From: an uncultured Sterolibacterium sp.
GTDB lineage: Bacteria; Pseudomonadota; Gammaproteobacteria; Burkholderiales; Rhodocyclaceae
NCBI GenBank assembly: GCA_903904605.1
Contig: CAIVDC010000044.1
Coordinates: 1 to 64,000 of the forward strand
Direction: 5' to 3'
Length of the DNA: 64,000 nt
The notes below the pieces were generated by a model. It had not been told where the DNA came from, ran no database searches, and saw nothing but the letters and a program-made list of their open reading frames with translations. Positions 1 through 8,998 of this stretch are shown in pieces (the first letter of the stretch is position 1; every line of letters starts with the position of its first letter). The position numbers and the translations under genes are program-made.

Positions 1-1
1 G

Positions 2-904
2 CCCATTGCGCTGGGTCTGATCCTGATGATGTACCCGCCCTTTGCCAAGGTGCGTTACGAAGAGTTGCCCGACGTATTCCGCGACAAGAAGGTGCTGGGG
101 CTTTCCCTTGTTCAGAACTGGATAGTCGGGCCGGTGCTGATGTTTGCGCTGGCGCTGATCTTTCTCCAGGACAAGCCCGAATACATGGTCGGGCTGATCA
201 TGATCGGCCTGGCCCGTTGCATTGCCATGGTCATCGTCTGGAACGAACTCGCCGGGGGATCCACCGAGTACGCCGCCGGCCTGGTCGCCTTCAATTCCAT
301 CTTTCAGGTGCTTTTCTTCAGTGTCTATGCCTGGCTGTTCATTACCGTGTTGCCGCCCTTCTTCGGCCTGTCCGGCGCCGTCGTCGATGTCTCGATCAAG
401 CAGATTGCCCAGAGCGTCTTCATCTATCTGGGCATCCCCTGCATCGCCGGCGTGCTGACTCGGGTGATCATGCTGCGTTTTGTCGCCAAGGATTGGTACC
501 ACGCCCATTTCCTGCCGAAAATCGCGCCCATCACGCTGATCGCGCTGCTGTTCACCATCGTGGTCATGTTCAGCCTGAAGGGCAGGCTGATCATCGACAT
601 TCCGCTGGATGTGCTGCGCATTGCCGTTCCCTTGCTGATCTACTTCGCTGCGATGTTTGTATTTTCCTTTCTCATGAGCATGCGCTTGGGGGCCAGCTAC
701 GAGAAATGCGCCACGCTCTCGTTCACCGCAGCCAGCAACAACTTCGAACTGGCCATCGCAGTTGCCGTCGCTGTTTACGGGATCAACTCCAGTGTCGCTT
801 TTGCGGCGGTCATCGGACCGCTTGTCGAAGTGCCGGTCATGATCGGTCTGGTCAATGTCGCGCTATGGTTCAAAAGGAAGTATTTCGTCCCAGCTCCCGC
901 TTGA
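2..904 (+). CDS. acr3: ACR3-family arsenite efflux permease (5' truncated)
   Basis: Membrane permease that exports arsenite, Acr3/BASS superfamily. The frame is open from base 2, so the N-terminus lies outside the window; about 300 residues remain against a usual 340-360. The visible part is a chain of hydrophobic helices. It carries the family's conserved membrane Cys in the segment [14 protein letters not shown] and a Glu in [12 protein letters not shown] near the C-terminus, the positions linked to arsenite transport in characterised Acr3 proteins. The early segment [18 protein letters not shown] is also typical. It faces the CLC gene tail to tail with a short gap. Whether it sits in an ars operon with arsR or arsC cannot be seen. 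Family assignment is firm; substrate is inferred from the family. Confidence 0.9.
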   Translation, partial: PIALGLILMMYPPFAKVRYEELPDVFRDKKVLGLSLVQNWIVGPVLMFALALIFLQDKPEYMVGLIMIGLARCIAMVIVWNELAGGSTEYAAGLVAFNSIFQVLFFSVYAWLFITVLPPFFGLSGAVVDVSIKQIAQSVFIYLGIPCIAGVLTRVIMLRFVAKDWYHAHFLPKIAPITLIALLFTIVVMFSLKGRLIIDIPLDVLRIAVPLLIYFAAMFVFSFLMSMRLGASYEKCATLSFTAASNNFELAIAVAVAVYGINSSVAFAAVIGPLVEVPVMIGLVNVALWFKRKYFVPAPA

Positions 905-918
905 TCATCGCTTCACTG

Positions 919-951
919 CCGCGCGCGCCGTCAGTCGGGCAGCGCGTGCGG
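919..951. terminator. GC-rich hairpin between convergent genes
   Basis: An inverted repeat, CCGCGCGCGC (919-928) and GCGCGTGCGG (942-951), pairs over ten positions with one G-T wobble around a 13-base loop. It lies in the 67-base gap between the ends of the acr3 and CLC genes, so it could serve both strands. There is no clear U-tract on either side, so this is a possible structure rather than a confident intrinsic terminator. Confidence 0.3.
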
Positions 952-971
952 ACGAGACGCAGGGCCATCCC

Positions 972-2831
972 TTATCCGGGGTAGATTTCTATGCTGTTCG
1001 TGACGGCGTCGGCAACATGCTCTTTGGTGATGACGCCCAGAACGTCGGCCGGCCGGGGCACGTGCTTGCCGCGGATGACCACGGCCATCATGGCATGCTT
1101 GCGCGACAGGCGACGGATGACCTGCAGGGCAATGTCGTTAGCGCGGACGATGGTGAAATTCCGGTAAGCGACATCGCCTAGTGTCACGCCCTCGCTCATC
1201 CGCTCCACACCGCGCCTCAGCCCGGTGTTGATGCGCAGCACGCCGAAGATGCGGTCGGCGCGCGTGACCACGACGTGCAGCATCCGGCCCTGGTGCTCGG
1301 GCCGGCGGATGAACTCCTCGAAGTCGGTATCGGCCGGGGCGACGGCGATATTGCTGTCCATGACTTCGTGAGCTCGCCGCACCAGGAACATATTGGCATG
1401 CAGCGCCTTGGGAATGAAATGCCCGCGCCGGAAAAGCTTGATCGTATAGATGCTCTCCGGGGAAAGCAGGCGCCGCACCCCGACGCTCACCGCCACGGCC
1501 AATATCATCGGCAGGACGATGTTGTAGTCCAGGGTCATCTCGAAGATCATCGTCACCGCCGTCATCACGGCGCCGGTTCCGCCGCCGACCATGGCGCCCA
1601 TGCCCACCATGGCAAACGACGGAATGCTCACCGGGATCGGCAGGTGCAGCATGGCGACCAGGCCCGCGAATGCCGCACCTATGGTCGCGCCCATGAACAG
1701 CGACGGCGAGAATATCCCGCCGGACGAGCCCGAGCCCAGGCTCAGCGACGTGGCGAGCAGCTTGCACACGAACAGCAGGGCCAGCAACGGGAAGAAACTG
1801 AGCTGCCCCTGGAGTATGGCTTGTATCGTCGCATAGCCCACGCCCTCGACGTAGTACTGGCCGAGCGTTTCGTGCAGCGCATAGATCATGATGCCGACGA
1901 GCAGCATCCCCAGTCCGTGGCGCAGGTAGCGCTGCCTGATCAGATCGAACAGGTCCTCGACCTTGTGCAAGCCGACGATGAACCCGGCGGCGGCCAGGCC
2001 GGTGATGGCGCCGAGCAGCGCATAAAGACAAAGGCTCAGGACGGCGGACCCGTCGACGTGCAGGGACGCCAGGGCCGGCACGGCAAAGGCCGGCTGCTGG
2101 CCGAAGAAGAACTGGCCGATGAAGGTCGCGGTTCCGGTGGCGAGCGCGACCGGCAGAAAACTTTGGACGCTGACTTCGGGCAGCATCAGTTCGATGGCAA
2201 ACAGGACGCCGCCGATCGGCGTATTGAAAGTCGCGGCGATTCCGGCCCCTGCGCCGGCGGCGACAAGGATGATGCGGTCCGCGGAGACCAGACGGATGAG
2301 CTGACCCAAGGTCGAGCCCAGCGCCGAACCTATTTGAATGATGGGGCCTTCGCGTCCGACTGCGGCACCGCTGCCGATGGCGACCGCGGAAGCGAGCGAC
2401 TTCACCACCGCGACGACCGGCCGGATGACGCCGCCCTTGTAGTAGATCGCGTCCATGACCTCGGGCACGCCGTGCCCGCGAGCCTCGGGCGCGAATTTCT
2501 CGACGAGAAAGGTGACGATCATCGCACCGAGGACCGGCACCAGGATGACAAACGGGCCCCAGGGACTGGTCGGCGTAAAGACGTTGGCCTCGTACGCGAC
2601 CTTGGCCTGGCCGAGAAACAGCAGGTTGTGAATGAGTCCGATGAGATCCCGAAAGACCACGGCGCCGAAGCCGGTCACAATGCCGATCATCACGGCCAGC
2701 ACGGACAGGCGCACGATCCCGATGCGACGGTGGCCTCGCCTCGACTTCGCCGGGGCCGTTGCCTGAGGATCGATGCGGCCGACCTCGTTCGGTCGGGAGG
2801 CAGCCGGACCGGTTGTTTGTCTACCCGCCAT
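972..2831 (-). CDS. CLC-family chloride channel / H+-Cl- antiporter with CBS domains
   Basis: Inner-membrane chloride channel or proton-chloride antiporter of the CLC family, about 619 residues. Ion-path motifs are all visible: GHGVPEV, GREGPIIQIG near residue 160 (its Glu is the gating glutamate), the glycine-rich segment before FNTPIGG, and GSGSSGGIFSPSLFMGA. After about ten membrane helices the last 150 residues form a cytosolic pair of CBS-like repeats, as in regulated CLC proteins. The frame can be extended to a TTG at 2879, but I prefer the ATG at 2831, which follows CGGAG about ten bases upstream. It stands alone on the minus strand. Transport direction and channel versus exchanger mode cannot be read with certainty. 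Confidence 0.92.
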   Translation of the reverse strand: MAGRQTTGPAASRPNEVGRIDPQATAPAKSRRGHRRIGIVRLSVLAVMIGIVTGFGAVVFRDLIGLIHNLLFLGQAKVAYEANVFTPTSPWGPFVILVPVLGAMIVTFLVEKFAPEARGHGVPEVMDAIYYKGGVIRPVVAVVKSLASAVAIGSGAAVGREGPIIQIGSALGSTLGQLIRLVSADRIILVAAGAGAGIAATFNTPIGGVLFAIELMLPEVSVQSFLPVALATGTATFIGQFFFGQQPAFAVPALASLHVDGSAVLSLCLYALLGAITGLAAAGFIVGLHKVEDLFDLIRQRYLRHGLGMLLVGIMIYALHETLGQYYVEGVGYATIQAILQGQLSFFPLLALLFVCKLLATSLSLGSGSSGGIFSPSLFMGATIGAAFAGLVAMLHLPIPVSIPSFAMVGMGAMVGGGTGAVMTAVTMIFEMTLDYNIVLPMILAVAVSVGVRRLLSPESIYTIKLFRRGHFIPKALHANMFLVRRAHEVMDSNIAVAPADTDFEEFIRRPEHQGRMLHVVVTRADRIFGVLRINTGLRRGVERMSEGVTLGDVAYRNFTIVRANDIALQVIRRLSRKHAMMAVVIRGKHVPRPADVLGVITKEHVADAVTNSIEIYPG

Positions 2832-3098
2832 GAGAACGCCTACTCCGTTGCCGATTGCGACACCAACCAGCGGATTCAAGTTTGCGCGAGGTTGGGGTCA
2901 CGGCTCACAACCCTACTCTTTCATGGTGGGAAGGGCAAATGCGGGTCGGGCGGGTCGGGCGGTCGATCTTCGGCGCCCGCAAGGAGCCAGCATATCGCCG
3001 ACCCGTTGCTCAGTTGCCGCGACCCTGATGGCTGCGGTCGGCAGGCCCTGAACGACCACGGGCGAGGTTTCCCTTCTTGCCCGATGCGGAAGCGCCGA

Positions 3099-3578
3099 TC
3101 ACAGATCGACCTCGTCGCGATGTCCGAATCCGGCCGAGTTGTCGATGAAATAGAGGTGTTGCGGGACTACCTTGTACCAGCGCACTTTGGCCATGGCCTT
3201 GACGATCGCGGCGGGTGCTTGCGCCAGCATGCCGACGACCGCGAACTTCTTCCCGTACAGCAGGCGCGCCTGCTTTTCCTCGGTGCCCGAGATCTCGGCG
3301 GCTGTTCCTTCGATCTGCACGCCCTTGATGTCCGGCCAGTCGGCGTAGTCCTCCTGGATGGTCACGGCCACCCGTCCGCTGTGCGCCAGGTTCCGGCAAT
3401 GCCTGCTGGTCGGCGATGACAGGAAATAGAGCGTATGGCCGTCGTTGACATAGAACACCGCCGCCGCCCAGACACCATCGCCGCCGACGGTGGCCAGGGT
3501 GGCGACATGATGCTCGCGCAGATATGCTGCTACCCGCTGGCCGAGATCGCGGTCGGGAGATTTGCCGGTCATGTCCAT
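3099..3578 (-). CDS. Pyridoxamine 5'-phosphate oxidase-fold (split-barrel flavin) protein
   Basis: About 159 residues with the split beta-barrel fold of the PNPOx-like family, which binds FMN, F420 or haem-type cofactors. Supporting segments are HHVATLATVGGDGVWAAAVF, FYVNDGHTLYFLSSPTSRHC and the RVAVTIQEDYADWPDIKGVQ core. A Lys/Trp/Tyr-rich end follows, ending with IDNSAGFGHRDEVDL. Start: ATG at 3578, with a second ATG two codons later at 3572; no strong ribosome site separates them. It begins 23 bases after the ExeA-like gene stops and is probably cotranscribed with it. The same frame runs open upstream through the ExeA gene, which is a high-GC artefact. Real substrate unknown; general stress or reductase functions are common in the family. 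Confidence 0.8.
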   Translation of the reverse strand: MDMTGKSPDRDLGQRVAAYLREHHVATLATVGGDGVWAAAVFYVNDGHTLYFLSSPTSRHCRNLAHSGRVAVTIQEDYADWPDIKGVQIEGTAAEISGTEEKQARLLYGKKFAVVGMLAQAPAAIVKAMAKVRWYKVVPQHLYFIDNSAGFGHRDEVDL

Positions 3579-3601
3579 ATCGAAAAGGTCGCCTGAAGCG
3601 T

Positions 3602-4669
3602 TTACAGAAACAAGTTTGTAGCGCCGATGGCTGCGGCACCTGCAGCCAGGCCGAACAGCAAGGCGAGAAGCAGGTATCGCCACGGGCCGCCCGGGGGCTG
3701 CCGCCGTCCCCTGTTGCCCGCCTCGGCCCGGGGCGGCATGAAATCCGCAACAGGCAAGGCGCGGCCCGGCGGTTGTTGCGCCCCAAGGGGAAGGTCGACG
3801 GCGAGCGGCGCGGCCGTTGCCGGCGGCGGTGGCGCAGGCAACGCGAACGCCGGCTTGGTGAGCATGTTGGTGGCGACCTCGGCGGCCATTTCCGCATCCA
3901 CGTAGTGAGCGTTCCGGTGGTAGGCGGTGAGCAGGCAAAAGTCGCAGAGGCGGTTGATGGTCAGGGGAACGCCATGCGAAGCGGCATGGATGACGTCGAT
4001 GCTCTCGTGCGGGAACAGCTGAACGTTTTCCCCTGAGATGCGCAGACGATGCCGGATGTAGGCCCCGGTGTCGGCCCGGTTCAAGGCGTCTAAATGCAGT
4101 GCGAACGTTGTTCTTCGCAGGACGGCGCGCAGGGGAGGTTCGCCCAGCCTGGCAGCCAGTTCGTCCTGGCCCAGCAGGATGATCTGGATGAGTTTCCGCT
4201 CGGGGGTCTCGATATGGGCAATCAGGCCGATCCCTTCCAGGGTCCGATCGGGCAGTTGATGCGCTTCGTCTACCACCAGCACGACCCGCCGTCCGCTCTG
4301 GTCGAGCTCGATCAAACGGTCCTTCAACTCCTTGATGACTTGCGCGTAGCTGAGAGTCGCCCCCGCCGGTCTCGACTCCGTCACCAGGATGGCACGTCGT
4401 ATCGTCTCCAGGATCTCCGCCTGCGAGATCCATGGATTGTTGATCTCGATCACGATGTGCTGATCGGGCAGGTCGGCCTTCAATGCCTGCACCAGCGTTG
4501 TCTTGCCGGTGCCGACGGCACCGGTGAGGAGGATCAGGCCCCTGGCCTCGAGCACTCCGCTGACCAGTTCGGCCATGGTTTCGCAGTTGCTCTGGCCGGC
4601 GAAAAAGAAAGCCGGATCGGGTGTGTTCTGGAATGGATAACGCTCGAGGCGGAAATGACTTTGGTACAT
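3602..4669 (-). CDS. ExeA-like AAA ATPase with C-terminal membrane anchor
   Basis: P-loop ATPase of the ExeA/TniB-like AAA group, 355 residues. Opening YQSHFRLERYPFQNTPDPAF is the classic ExeA start. Walker A is GAVGTGKTT (residues 50-58); Walker B is VVLVVDEAHQL with D134/E135. A Pro/Ala-rich linker (about 275-325) leads to a single hydrophobic helix near residues 335-352, giving a cytosolic ATPase tethered by its C-terminus. ExeA normally acts with ExeB on peptidoglycan to help assemble the type II secretin; related ATPases also sit in exopolysaccharide/EpsH loci. No ExeB, secretin or peptidoglycan-binding partner is nearby, so its role here is open. GAGG lies just upstream of the ATG. Confidence 0.82.
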   Translation of the reverse strand: MYQSHFRLERYPFQNTPDPAFFFAGQSNCETMAELVSGVLEARGLILLTGAVGTGKTTLVQALKADLPDQHIVIEINNPWISQAEILETIRRAILVTESRPAGATLSYAQVIKELKDRLIELDQSGRRVVLVVDEAHQLPDRTLEGIGLIAHIETPERKLIQIILLGQDELAARLGEPPLRAVLRRTTFALHLDALNRADTGAYIRHRLRISGENVQLFPHESIDVIHAASHGVPLTINRLCDFCLLTAYHRNAHYVDAEMAAEVATNMLTKPAFALPAPPPPATAAPLAVDLPLGAQQPPGRALPVADFMPPRAEAGNRGRRQPPGGPWRYLLLALLFGLAAGAAAIGATNLFL

Positions 4670-4820
4670 ATGACCTCATCGACAGATGGCTGATTGAAAT
4701 GCCTTGCAGCAGGTCATCCTTGCGCCGCAGACCGTTCTACGCCGCGATTGTATCCATGGTGCCGAGCCAGGTAAAACATTGTCTGTCAGTTAATGTCGTC
4801 GCAATGTGAGATTAATTCGA

Positions 4821-4849
4821 TTGTCCCTGCCCGGATTAGACTCCATAAT
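4821..4849 (+). promoter_or_regulatory. Putative sigma-70 promoter of the catabolic operon
   Basis: A -35-like TTGTCC (4821-4826) and a -10-like CATAAT (4844-4849) are separated by exactly 17 bases, about 30 bases before the first gene of the UbiD/molybdo-hydroxylase run. Matches are 4/6 and 5/6 to consensus. The gap between this gene and the divergent ExeA-like gene is about 210 bases, enough for regulator sites that I could not pick out. Confidence 0.5.
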
Positions 4850-4878
4850 TCGCGCTCCCCGCTCCGCTGGAGAGACTC

Positions 4879-5202
4879 ATGATCCACGAATTCAAGACCT
4901 ACCGTGCGGCCCCCGGCAAGATCGAGGCGCTGATCAAGCGATTCGCACAGACCACGATGCCGATCTTCGCCCGTCTGGGAATCGAAGTGGTGCATTGCTG
5001 GACCAGCGCCGCCGAGCCCGATGCGTTCTTCTACATGGTTCGTTTCGCCTCGCCGCAAGCCGGCAAGGATGCCTGGGCCGCATTCGGCAGCGATGCCGAA
5101 TGGAAGGCCGCCAAGGCCGCCAGCGAAACTGATGGCCCGATGCTCGCCTCCCAGAGCACGGTCTATTTGCAGCCGACGGCTTTTTCGCCGCAGTCCTCGT
5201 AG
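4879..5202 (+). CDS. NIPSNAP-family dimeric alpha/beta-barrel protein
   Basis: Small 107-residue protein resembling NIPSNAP domains: start IHEFKTYRAAPGKIEALIKR, then a central IEVVHCWTSAAEPDAFFYMVRF strand region and a Trp-rich helix. NIPSNAP proteins have the ferredoxin-like dimeric barrel also used by antibiotic-biosynthesis monooxygenases, and their biochemical role is usually unknown. It is the first gene of the run and sits 11 bases before the molybdo-hydroxylase FAD subunit, so it is probably part of the same pathway, perhaps binding an intermediate. A putative promoter lies directly upstream. Confidence 0.75.
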   Translation: MIHEFKTYRAAPGKIEALIKRFAQTTMPIFARLGIEVVHCWTSAAEPDAFFYMVRFASPQAGKDAWAAFGSDAEWKAAKAASETDGPMLASQSTVYLQPTAFSPQSS

Positions 5203-5213
5203 CCGGCCTTTCG

Positions 5214-6092
5214 ATGAAAGCAGCCCCTTTCGAGTATGTGCGCGCCGAGTCGCTGGACCATGCCTGCCAGATGCTGGCCCTCCGGGGCGAAGAGGCCAAA
5301 CTGATCGCCGGCGGTCAGAGCCTGGTGCCGATGCTGGCCATGCGTCTTCTGGCTCCGGCCTGGCTGGTGAATATTCACGGCTTGGCCGAGTTGCAGGAAA
5401 TCTCCGTCGTTCAGGATCAACTGGTGATCGGCGCGGCGGTGCGGCAGTGCGTGGCCGATGCCGATCCCCAAGTGAAACAGTCGGTTCCTCTGTTGTCCAA
5501 GGCCCTGCACTGGGTTGGCCATGCCGCCACGCGCAACCGGGGAACCGTGGGCGGCAGTCTGGCGCATGCCGACCCTTCCGCCGAATTGGCCCTGGCCGCC
5601 GCCCTGCTCGATGCCACTCTGAGCCTGAAAAGCGCGCGCGGCATCCGCCAGGTCGCCGCAGGCGATTTTCTCGTCGGTCCGATGATGACCTGCCTGGAGC
5701 CGGACGAATGCCTGGTCGATGCGCGTTTTCCGATCTGGCGGGAGGACCGGAGCGGCTGCGCCTTCGAGGAAATCAGCGCGCGTCACGGCGACTTCGCCAT
5801 CGTTTCCGCTGCTGCGCAGTTGGGCGTCGACCAGGCCGGCGTGTGCACCCGGGCGGCGCTCGGGATAGGCGGCGCCGGACCCATGGCACGGGCATTCAGC
5901 GATCTGGCCAGGCGGCTGGTCGGCACCCGGCTCGAAGAGGCCCTGCTGCGCGAGGTGGCGCAAGAGGCCGCGGCGCAGCTCGAGCCGACCGGCGATTTGC
6001 AGGCCAGCGCGGCTTACCGCCGCCATCTCGCCGCCGTGCTCGCCAAGCGCGCGCTGCTGGGCGCAAGACGCGAGCTCGTCCTTTCACCTTAA
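5214..6092 (+). CDS. FAD-binding medium subunit of molybdenum hydroxylase (CoxM/XdhB type)
   Basis: FAD subunit of a xanthine-dehydrogenase/CO-dehydrogenase-family enzyme, 292 residues. It passes electrons from the iron-sulfur subunit to FAD and on to the acceptor. FAD pyrophosphate contacts are seen in LIAGGQSLVPMLAMRLL (about residues 28-45) and in ATRNRGTVGGSLAHADPSAE (about 103-122), both diagnostic; the C-terminal third matches the CO-dehydrogenase flavoprotein C-terminal domain (GIGGAGPMARAF). It is followed by the 2Fe-2S and molybdopterin subunits with gaps of 5-10 bases, giving the order medium-small-large, so the three form one heterotrimer-type enzyme. Substrate not determinable. 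Confidence 0.93.
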   Translation: MKAAPFEYVRAESLDHACQMLALRGEEAKLIAGGQSLVPMLAMRLLAPAWLVNIHGLAELQEISVVQDQLVIGAAVRQCVADADPQVKQSVPLLSKALHWVGHAATRNRGTVGGSLAHADPSAELALAAALLDATLSLKSARGIRQVAAGDFLVGPMMTCLEPDECLVDARFPIWREDRSGCAFEEISARHGDFAIVSAAAQLGVDQAGVCTRAALGIGGAGPMARAFSDLARRLVGTRLEEALLREVAQEAAAQLEPTGDLQASAAYRRHLAAVLAKRALLGARRELVLSP

Positions 6093-6102
6093 GGGTATCC
6101 GC

Positions 6103-6588
6103 ATGAGTGAAGAAACCATTCTGGTCAGCCTGGAAGTCAACGGCAAGCAGGTCAGCGGCCTCGTGCCGGCGCGCACCACGCTGGTTGACTTCCTGCGCGA
6201 CGAATTGCGTCTGACCGGCACCCATGCCGGCTGCGAACACGGCACCTGCGGCGCCTGCACCGTGCTGCTCAACGGCGAGCCGATCCGCTCCTGCCTGGTG
6301 TTCGCGGTGCAGCTGGAGGGGCAGAAGATCACCACCGTCGAAGGTCTGAGCCAGCCCGACGGCAGCCTCTCCATCCTGCAGGACAGTTTTTCCGCTGCGC
6401 ACGCGCAGCAATGCGGCTATTGCACGCCGGGCATGCTGATCAGCGCGCAGTCCTTGCTGGACCGAAATGCCCAGCCGAGCGACGAGGAAATCCGCGTGGC
6501 GATTTCCAGCAACCTCTGCCGCTGCACCGGCTATCAGCAGATCGTCAATGCCGTCAAGCTCGCCGCCGAACGCATGGCCAGGGAGTAG
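6103..6588 (+). CDS. 2Fe-2S small subunit of molybdenum hydroxylase (CoxS/XdhC type)
   Basis: 161-residue electron-transfer subunit with two [2Fe-2S] clusters. The plant-ferredoxin-like N-terminal cluster uses C44, C49, C52 and C64 (CEHGTCGAC); the C-terminal four-helix domain carries C104, C107, C139 and C141 (QCGYCTPGM and LCRCTGY). All eight ligands are present, so the protein looks functional. It lies between the FAD and molybdopterin subunits in a tight operon. Length and motif spacing are normal for the family. Confidence 0.96.
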   Translation: MSEETILVSLEVNGKQVSGLVPARTTLVDFLRDELRLTGTHAGCEHGTCGACTVLLNGEPIRSCLVFAVQLEGQKITTVEGLSQPDGSLSILQDSFSAAHAQQCGYCTPGMLISAQSLLDRNAQPSDEEIRVAISSNLCRCTGYQQIVNAVKLAAERMARE

Positions 6589-6593
6589 CCGAG

Positions 6594-8972
6594 ATGGAGA
6601 AGCCATTCAGGTACATCGGCACCAAGCGGCGCGCCAAGGAATCGCCGCGTTTCGTCACCGGTCAGGGCCGTTTCGTCGCGGACATCCATGTGCCCGGCAT
6701 GAAGCACGTGGCGATCGTGGCTTCGCCCCATCCCAGCGCCCGGATCGTCTCGATTGACTCCGCTGCAGCCCGCGCCATGCCCGGCGTGCGCTATATCCTG
6801 GACGGGCAGGAGTTCTGCGCCCACACCGATTCCCTCTACGTCGGCGTCGATGCGCCCAAGGTCACGCGCTATGCGCTGGCCAAGGATGTAGTGCGCTACT
6901 CCGGCGAGTGGGTGGTGGCGGTGGTGGCCGATAGCCGCGCGCAGGCCGAAGATGCCGCCGAACTAGTCGAGGTCGAGTACGAAGCCATGCCGCATGTGAT
7001 CGATCCGGAGCGGTCGCTCTTGCCCGATGCGCCGCTCCTGCATCCCGACCACGGCAGCAACCGGCTGTATCACCGCAAGTTCGTCTGGGGGCCGGTCGAG
7101 GAGGCGTTCGCGCAGGCCGAGGAGCGCCTGGCGTTTCGCGTCACCTGGGGCCGCAGTTCGACCGTGCCGATCGAAACCTTCGGCGTGCTCGCGCAGTGGC
7201 ATGAGTCGGACCGGCTGCTCGACGTCTGGGCCTCGATCCAGATGCCCAAATATCCCGACCAGCTGGCGCGCGCGCTGCGCCTGCCGGGCAACGCGGTGCG
7301 CGTCCATTACGACGTCGACGTCGGCGGCAGTTTCGGCCTGAAGCGCGGCATCAAGCACACCGTGCTGGTGTCCTATCTGGCCCGCCGCATCGGCGCGCCG
7401 GTGCGCTTTATCGAAGACCGTCTGGAGAACATGCGCGGCGGCGACATGCACGGGCCGGACCGTTTCTTCGACATCGAGGTCGCCTTCAACCGCGACGGCC
7501 TCGTCAAGGGATTGCGGATGCGCGCGGTCGATGACGTCGGCGCCTATGCCGGCCGCTCGCCGCTGCAGCTGGGCAAACCGGTCAGCGCGATCTGCGGGCC
7601 GTACCAGATTCCTGCGATCGAATACGAGCCGACCTCGGTGATGACCAACAAGACGCCGCAGGAGGCGGTGCGCGGCTTCGGCCAGGCGCCGACCAACCTC
7701 GCGCTCGAACGCACCATGGATCGCGTGGCGCGGCATCTCGACATGGACCCGATCGAGCTGCGGCGCAGGAACTTCATCCGCAGCGACCAGTTTCCCTATC
7801 TGATTCCCAGCGGTTCGACCTACGACTCCGGCGACTACCATGCCGTGCTCGACAAGGCGCTGGCCGGGATCGACTATCCCGCTTTGCTGCGCCAACGCGA
7901 CAGCCTGCGCGCCCAGGGCGCTCTTGCCGGCATCGGCATCGCGACCTGTCTCGAGCCGAGCGGCGGCAACTCGGCTTTCGAACCGCTGTTCAATGCCAAG
8001 AACGACACCACGACCTGGATGGATTCCTGCCTGGTGCGCGTCGATCTCTCCGGCGCCATCACCGGCGTGATGGGCACTTCCAGCGCCGGCCAGGGCCACG
8101 AAACGCTGGTGGCCACGGTGCTGGGCGAGGTGCTCGAGCGCGAGCCGGACAACATCCGCGTGGTGCACGCCGACTCGCTGAACGCCCTGCCGTCGAACAG
8201 TCCGGTCGGCAGCCGCATGGCGATCATGCTGGGCGGCGCCGCGGCAGGCGCGGCCAGGAAGATCAAGGCGACCCTGATTGCGCTGGCCGCGCACAATCTG
8301 GGTTGCGCCGTCGACGACATCGAATACGCCGAAGGCAGTGCCAGCGTGCGCGGCGATCCGGGGAAGATGTTGTCCTGGGACAAGCTGGTCGAGATTGCCC
8401 ATCGAAAATTCCATCTCCTGCCGCCCGGTATGGAGCCCGGCCTGCAGGCCGGCTTCGTCTGGGAAGTGCCGACCGGCGGCGGCCTGCCGACCGCCGACGG
8501 CCGCGTCCAGATCTATCCGTGCTATTCCTTCGAAGCGCATGTCGTGCTGATCGAAATCGATCCCGAAACCGGCCGCCCGAAGATCCTGAAATACCTGTGC
8601 GGCCACGATTGCGGCGTGATGATCAACCCGGACATCGTCCACGGCATGACCTACGGCGGCATCGCCCATGGCATCGGCGCCGCGCTCTATGAAAAATTCG
8701 CCTACACCGAGGAAGGCGAACTGGCCAGCGGCACCCTGATGGACTATCTGATTCCGAGTTCCATGGAAGTGCCGGAGCTGCATATCGTGGACCACTGCAC
8801 GCCCTCGCCGTTGACCACCTTCGGTCAGAAGGGTTCGGGCGAGTCGGGCTATCTCGGTTCCGCAGCCGCCGTCTGCAACGCGGTCAACGACGCGCTCGCG
8901 CCCATGGGCCGCTCGATCGAAACCCTGCCGATGAGCCACCTGGCCATCTGGAACACCATCCGCCCGACTTGA
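6594..8972 (+). CDS. Molybdopterin-binding large subunit of xanthine/aldehyde oxidase-type hydroxylase
   Basis: Catalytic subunit of about 792 residues. It hydroxylates a (hetero)aromatic ring or oxidises an aldehyde using water and the molybdopterin-cytosine-dinucleotide cofactor. Family marks: the substrate-pocket segment EAVRGFGQAPTNLALERTMD, molybdopterin contacts around GTSSAGQGHETLVATVLGE, and the C-terminal catalytic glutamate in FGQKGSGESGYLGS. The active-site loop has AVRGFGQ, not the AYXCSFR loop of true CO dehydrogenases, so CO oxidation is unlikely. The open frame reaches back into the small-subunit gene; the ATG at 6594, five bases after that gene's stop, is the sensible start. 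The downstream amidohydrolase and UbiD suggest a ring-carboxylate substrate. XdhC/MocA maturation proteins are not in the window. Confidence 0.93.
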   Translation: MEKPFRYIGTKRRAKESPRFVTGQGRFVADIHVPGMKHVAIVASPHPSARIVSIDSAAARAMPGVRYILDGQEFCAHTDSLYVGVDAPKVTRYALAKDVVRYSGEWVVAVVADSRAQAEDAAELVEVEYEAMPHVIDPERSLLPDAPLLHPDHGSNRLYHRKFVWGPVEEAFAQAEERLAFRVTWGRSSTVPIETFGVLAQWHESDRLLDVWASIQMPKYPDQLARALRLPGNAVRVHYDVDVGGSFGLKRGIKHTVLVSYLARRIGAPVRFIEDRLENMRGGDMHGPDRFFDIEVAFNRDGLVKGLRMRAVDDVGAYAGRSPLQLGKPVSAICGPYQIPAIEYEPTSVMTNKTPQEAVRGFGQAPTNLALERTMDRVARHLDMDPIELRRRNFIRSDQFPYLIPSGSTYDSGDYHAVLDKALAGIDYPALLRQRDSLRAQGALAGIGIATCLEPSGGNSAFEPLFNAKNDTTTWMDSCLVRVDLSGAITGVMGTSSAGQGHETLVATVLGEVLEREPDNIRVVHADSLNALPSNSPVGSRMAIMLGGAAAGAARKIKATLIALAAHNLGCAVDDIEYAEGSASVRGDPGKMLSWDKLVEIAHRKFHLLPPGMEPGLQAGFVWEVPTGGGLPTADGRVQIYPCYSFEAHVVLIEIDPETGRPKILKYLCGHDCGVMINPDIVHGMTYGGIAHGIGAALYEKFAYTEEGELASGTLMDYLIPSSMEVPELHIVDHCTPSPLTTFGQKGSGESGYLGSAAAVCNAVNDALAPMGRSIETLPMSHLAIWNTIRPT

Positions 8973-8998
8973 TCCCCATCCCGCCAGAGAGAGATAAG

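Noticed and set aside
1275..3419. 714-codon plus-strand open frame
   Set aside because: It is the antisense of the CLC gene and its flanks, rich in His/Arg/Gly/Gln, with no family features; a high-GC shadow frame.
3099..4679. 526-codon minus-strand frame joining the flavin-fold and ExeA region
   Set aside because: Only the last 159 residues match a family; the part before overlaps the real ExeA-like gene in another frame, so it is not a fusion.
6963..8939. 658-codon minus-strand open frame
   Set aside because: Antisense of the molybdenum hydroxylase large subunit; composition is that of a shadow frame, while the plus-strand product has full family motifs.
6594..8972. Carbon monoxide dehydrogenase (form I)
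   Set aside because: The large subunit has AVRGFGQ instead of the CO-dehydrogenase active-site loop, so only the general molybdenum-hydroxylase call is kept.
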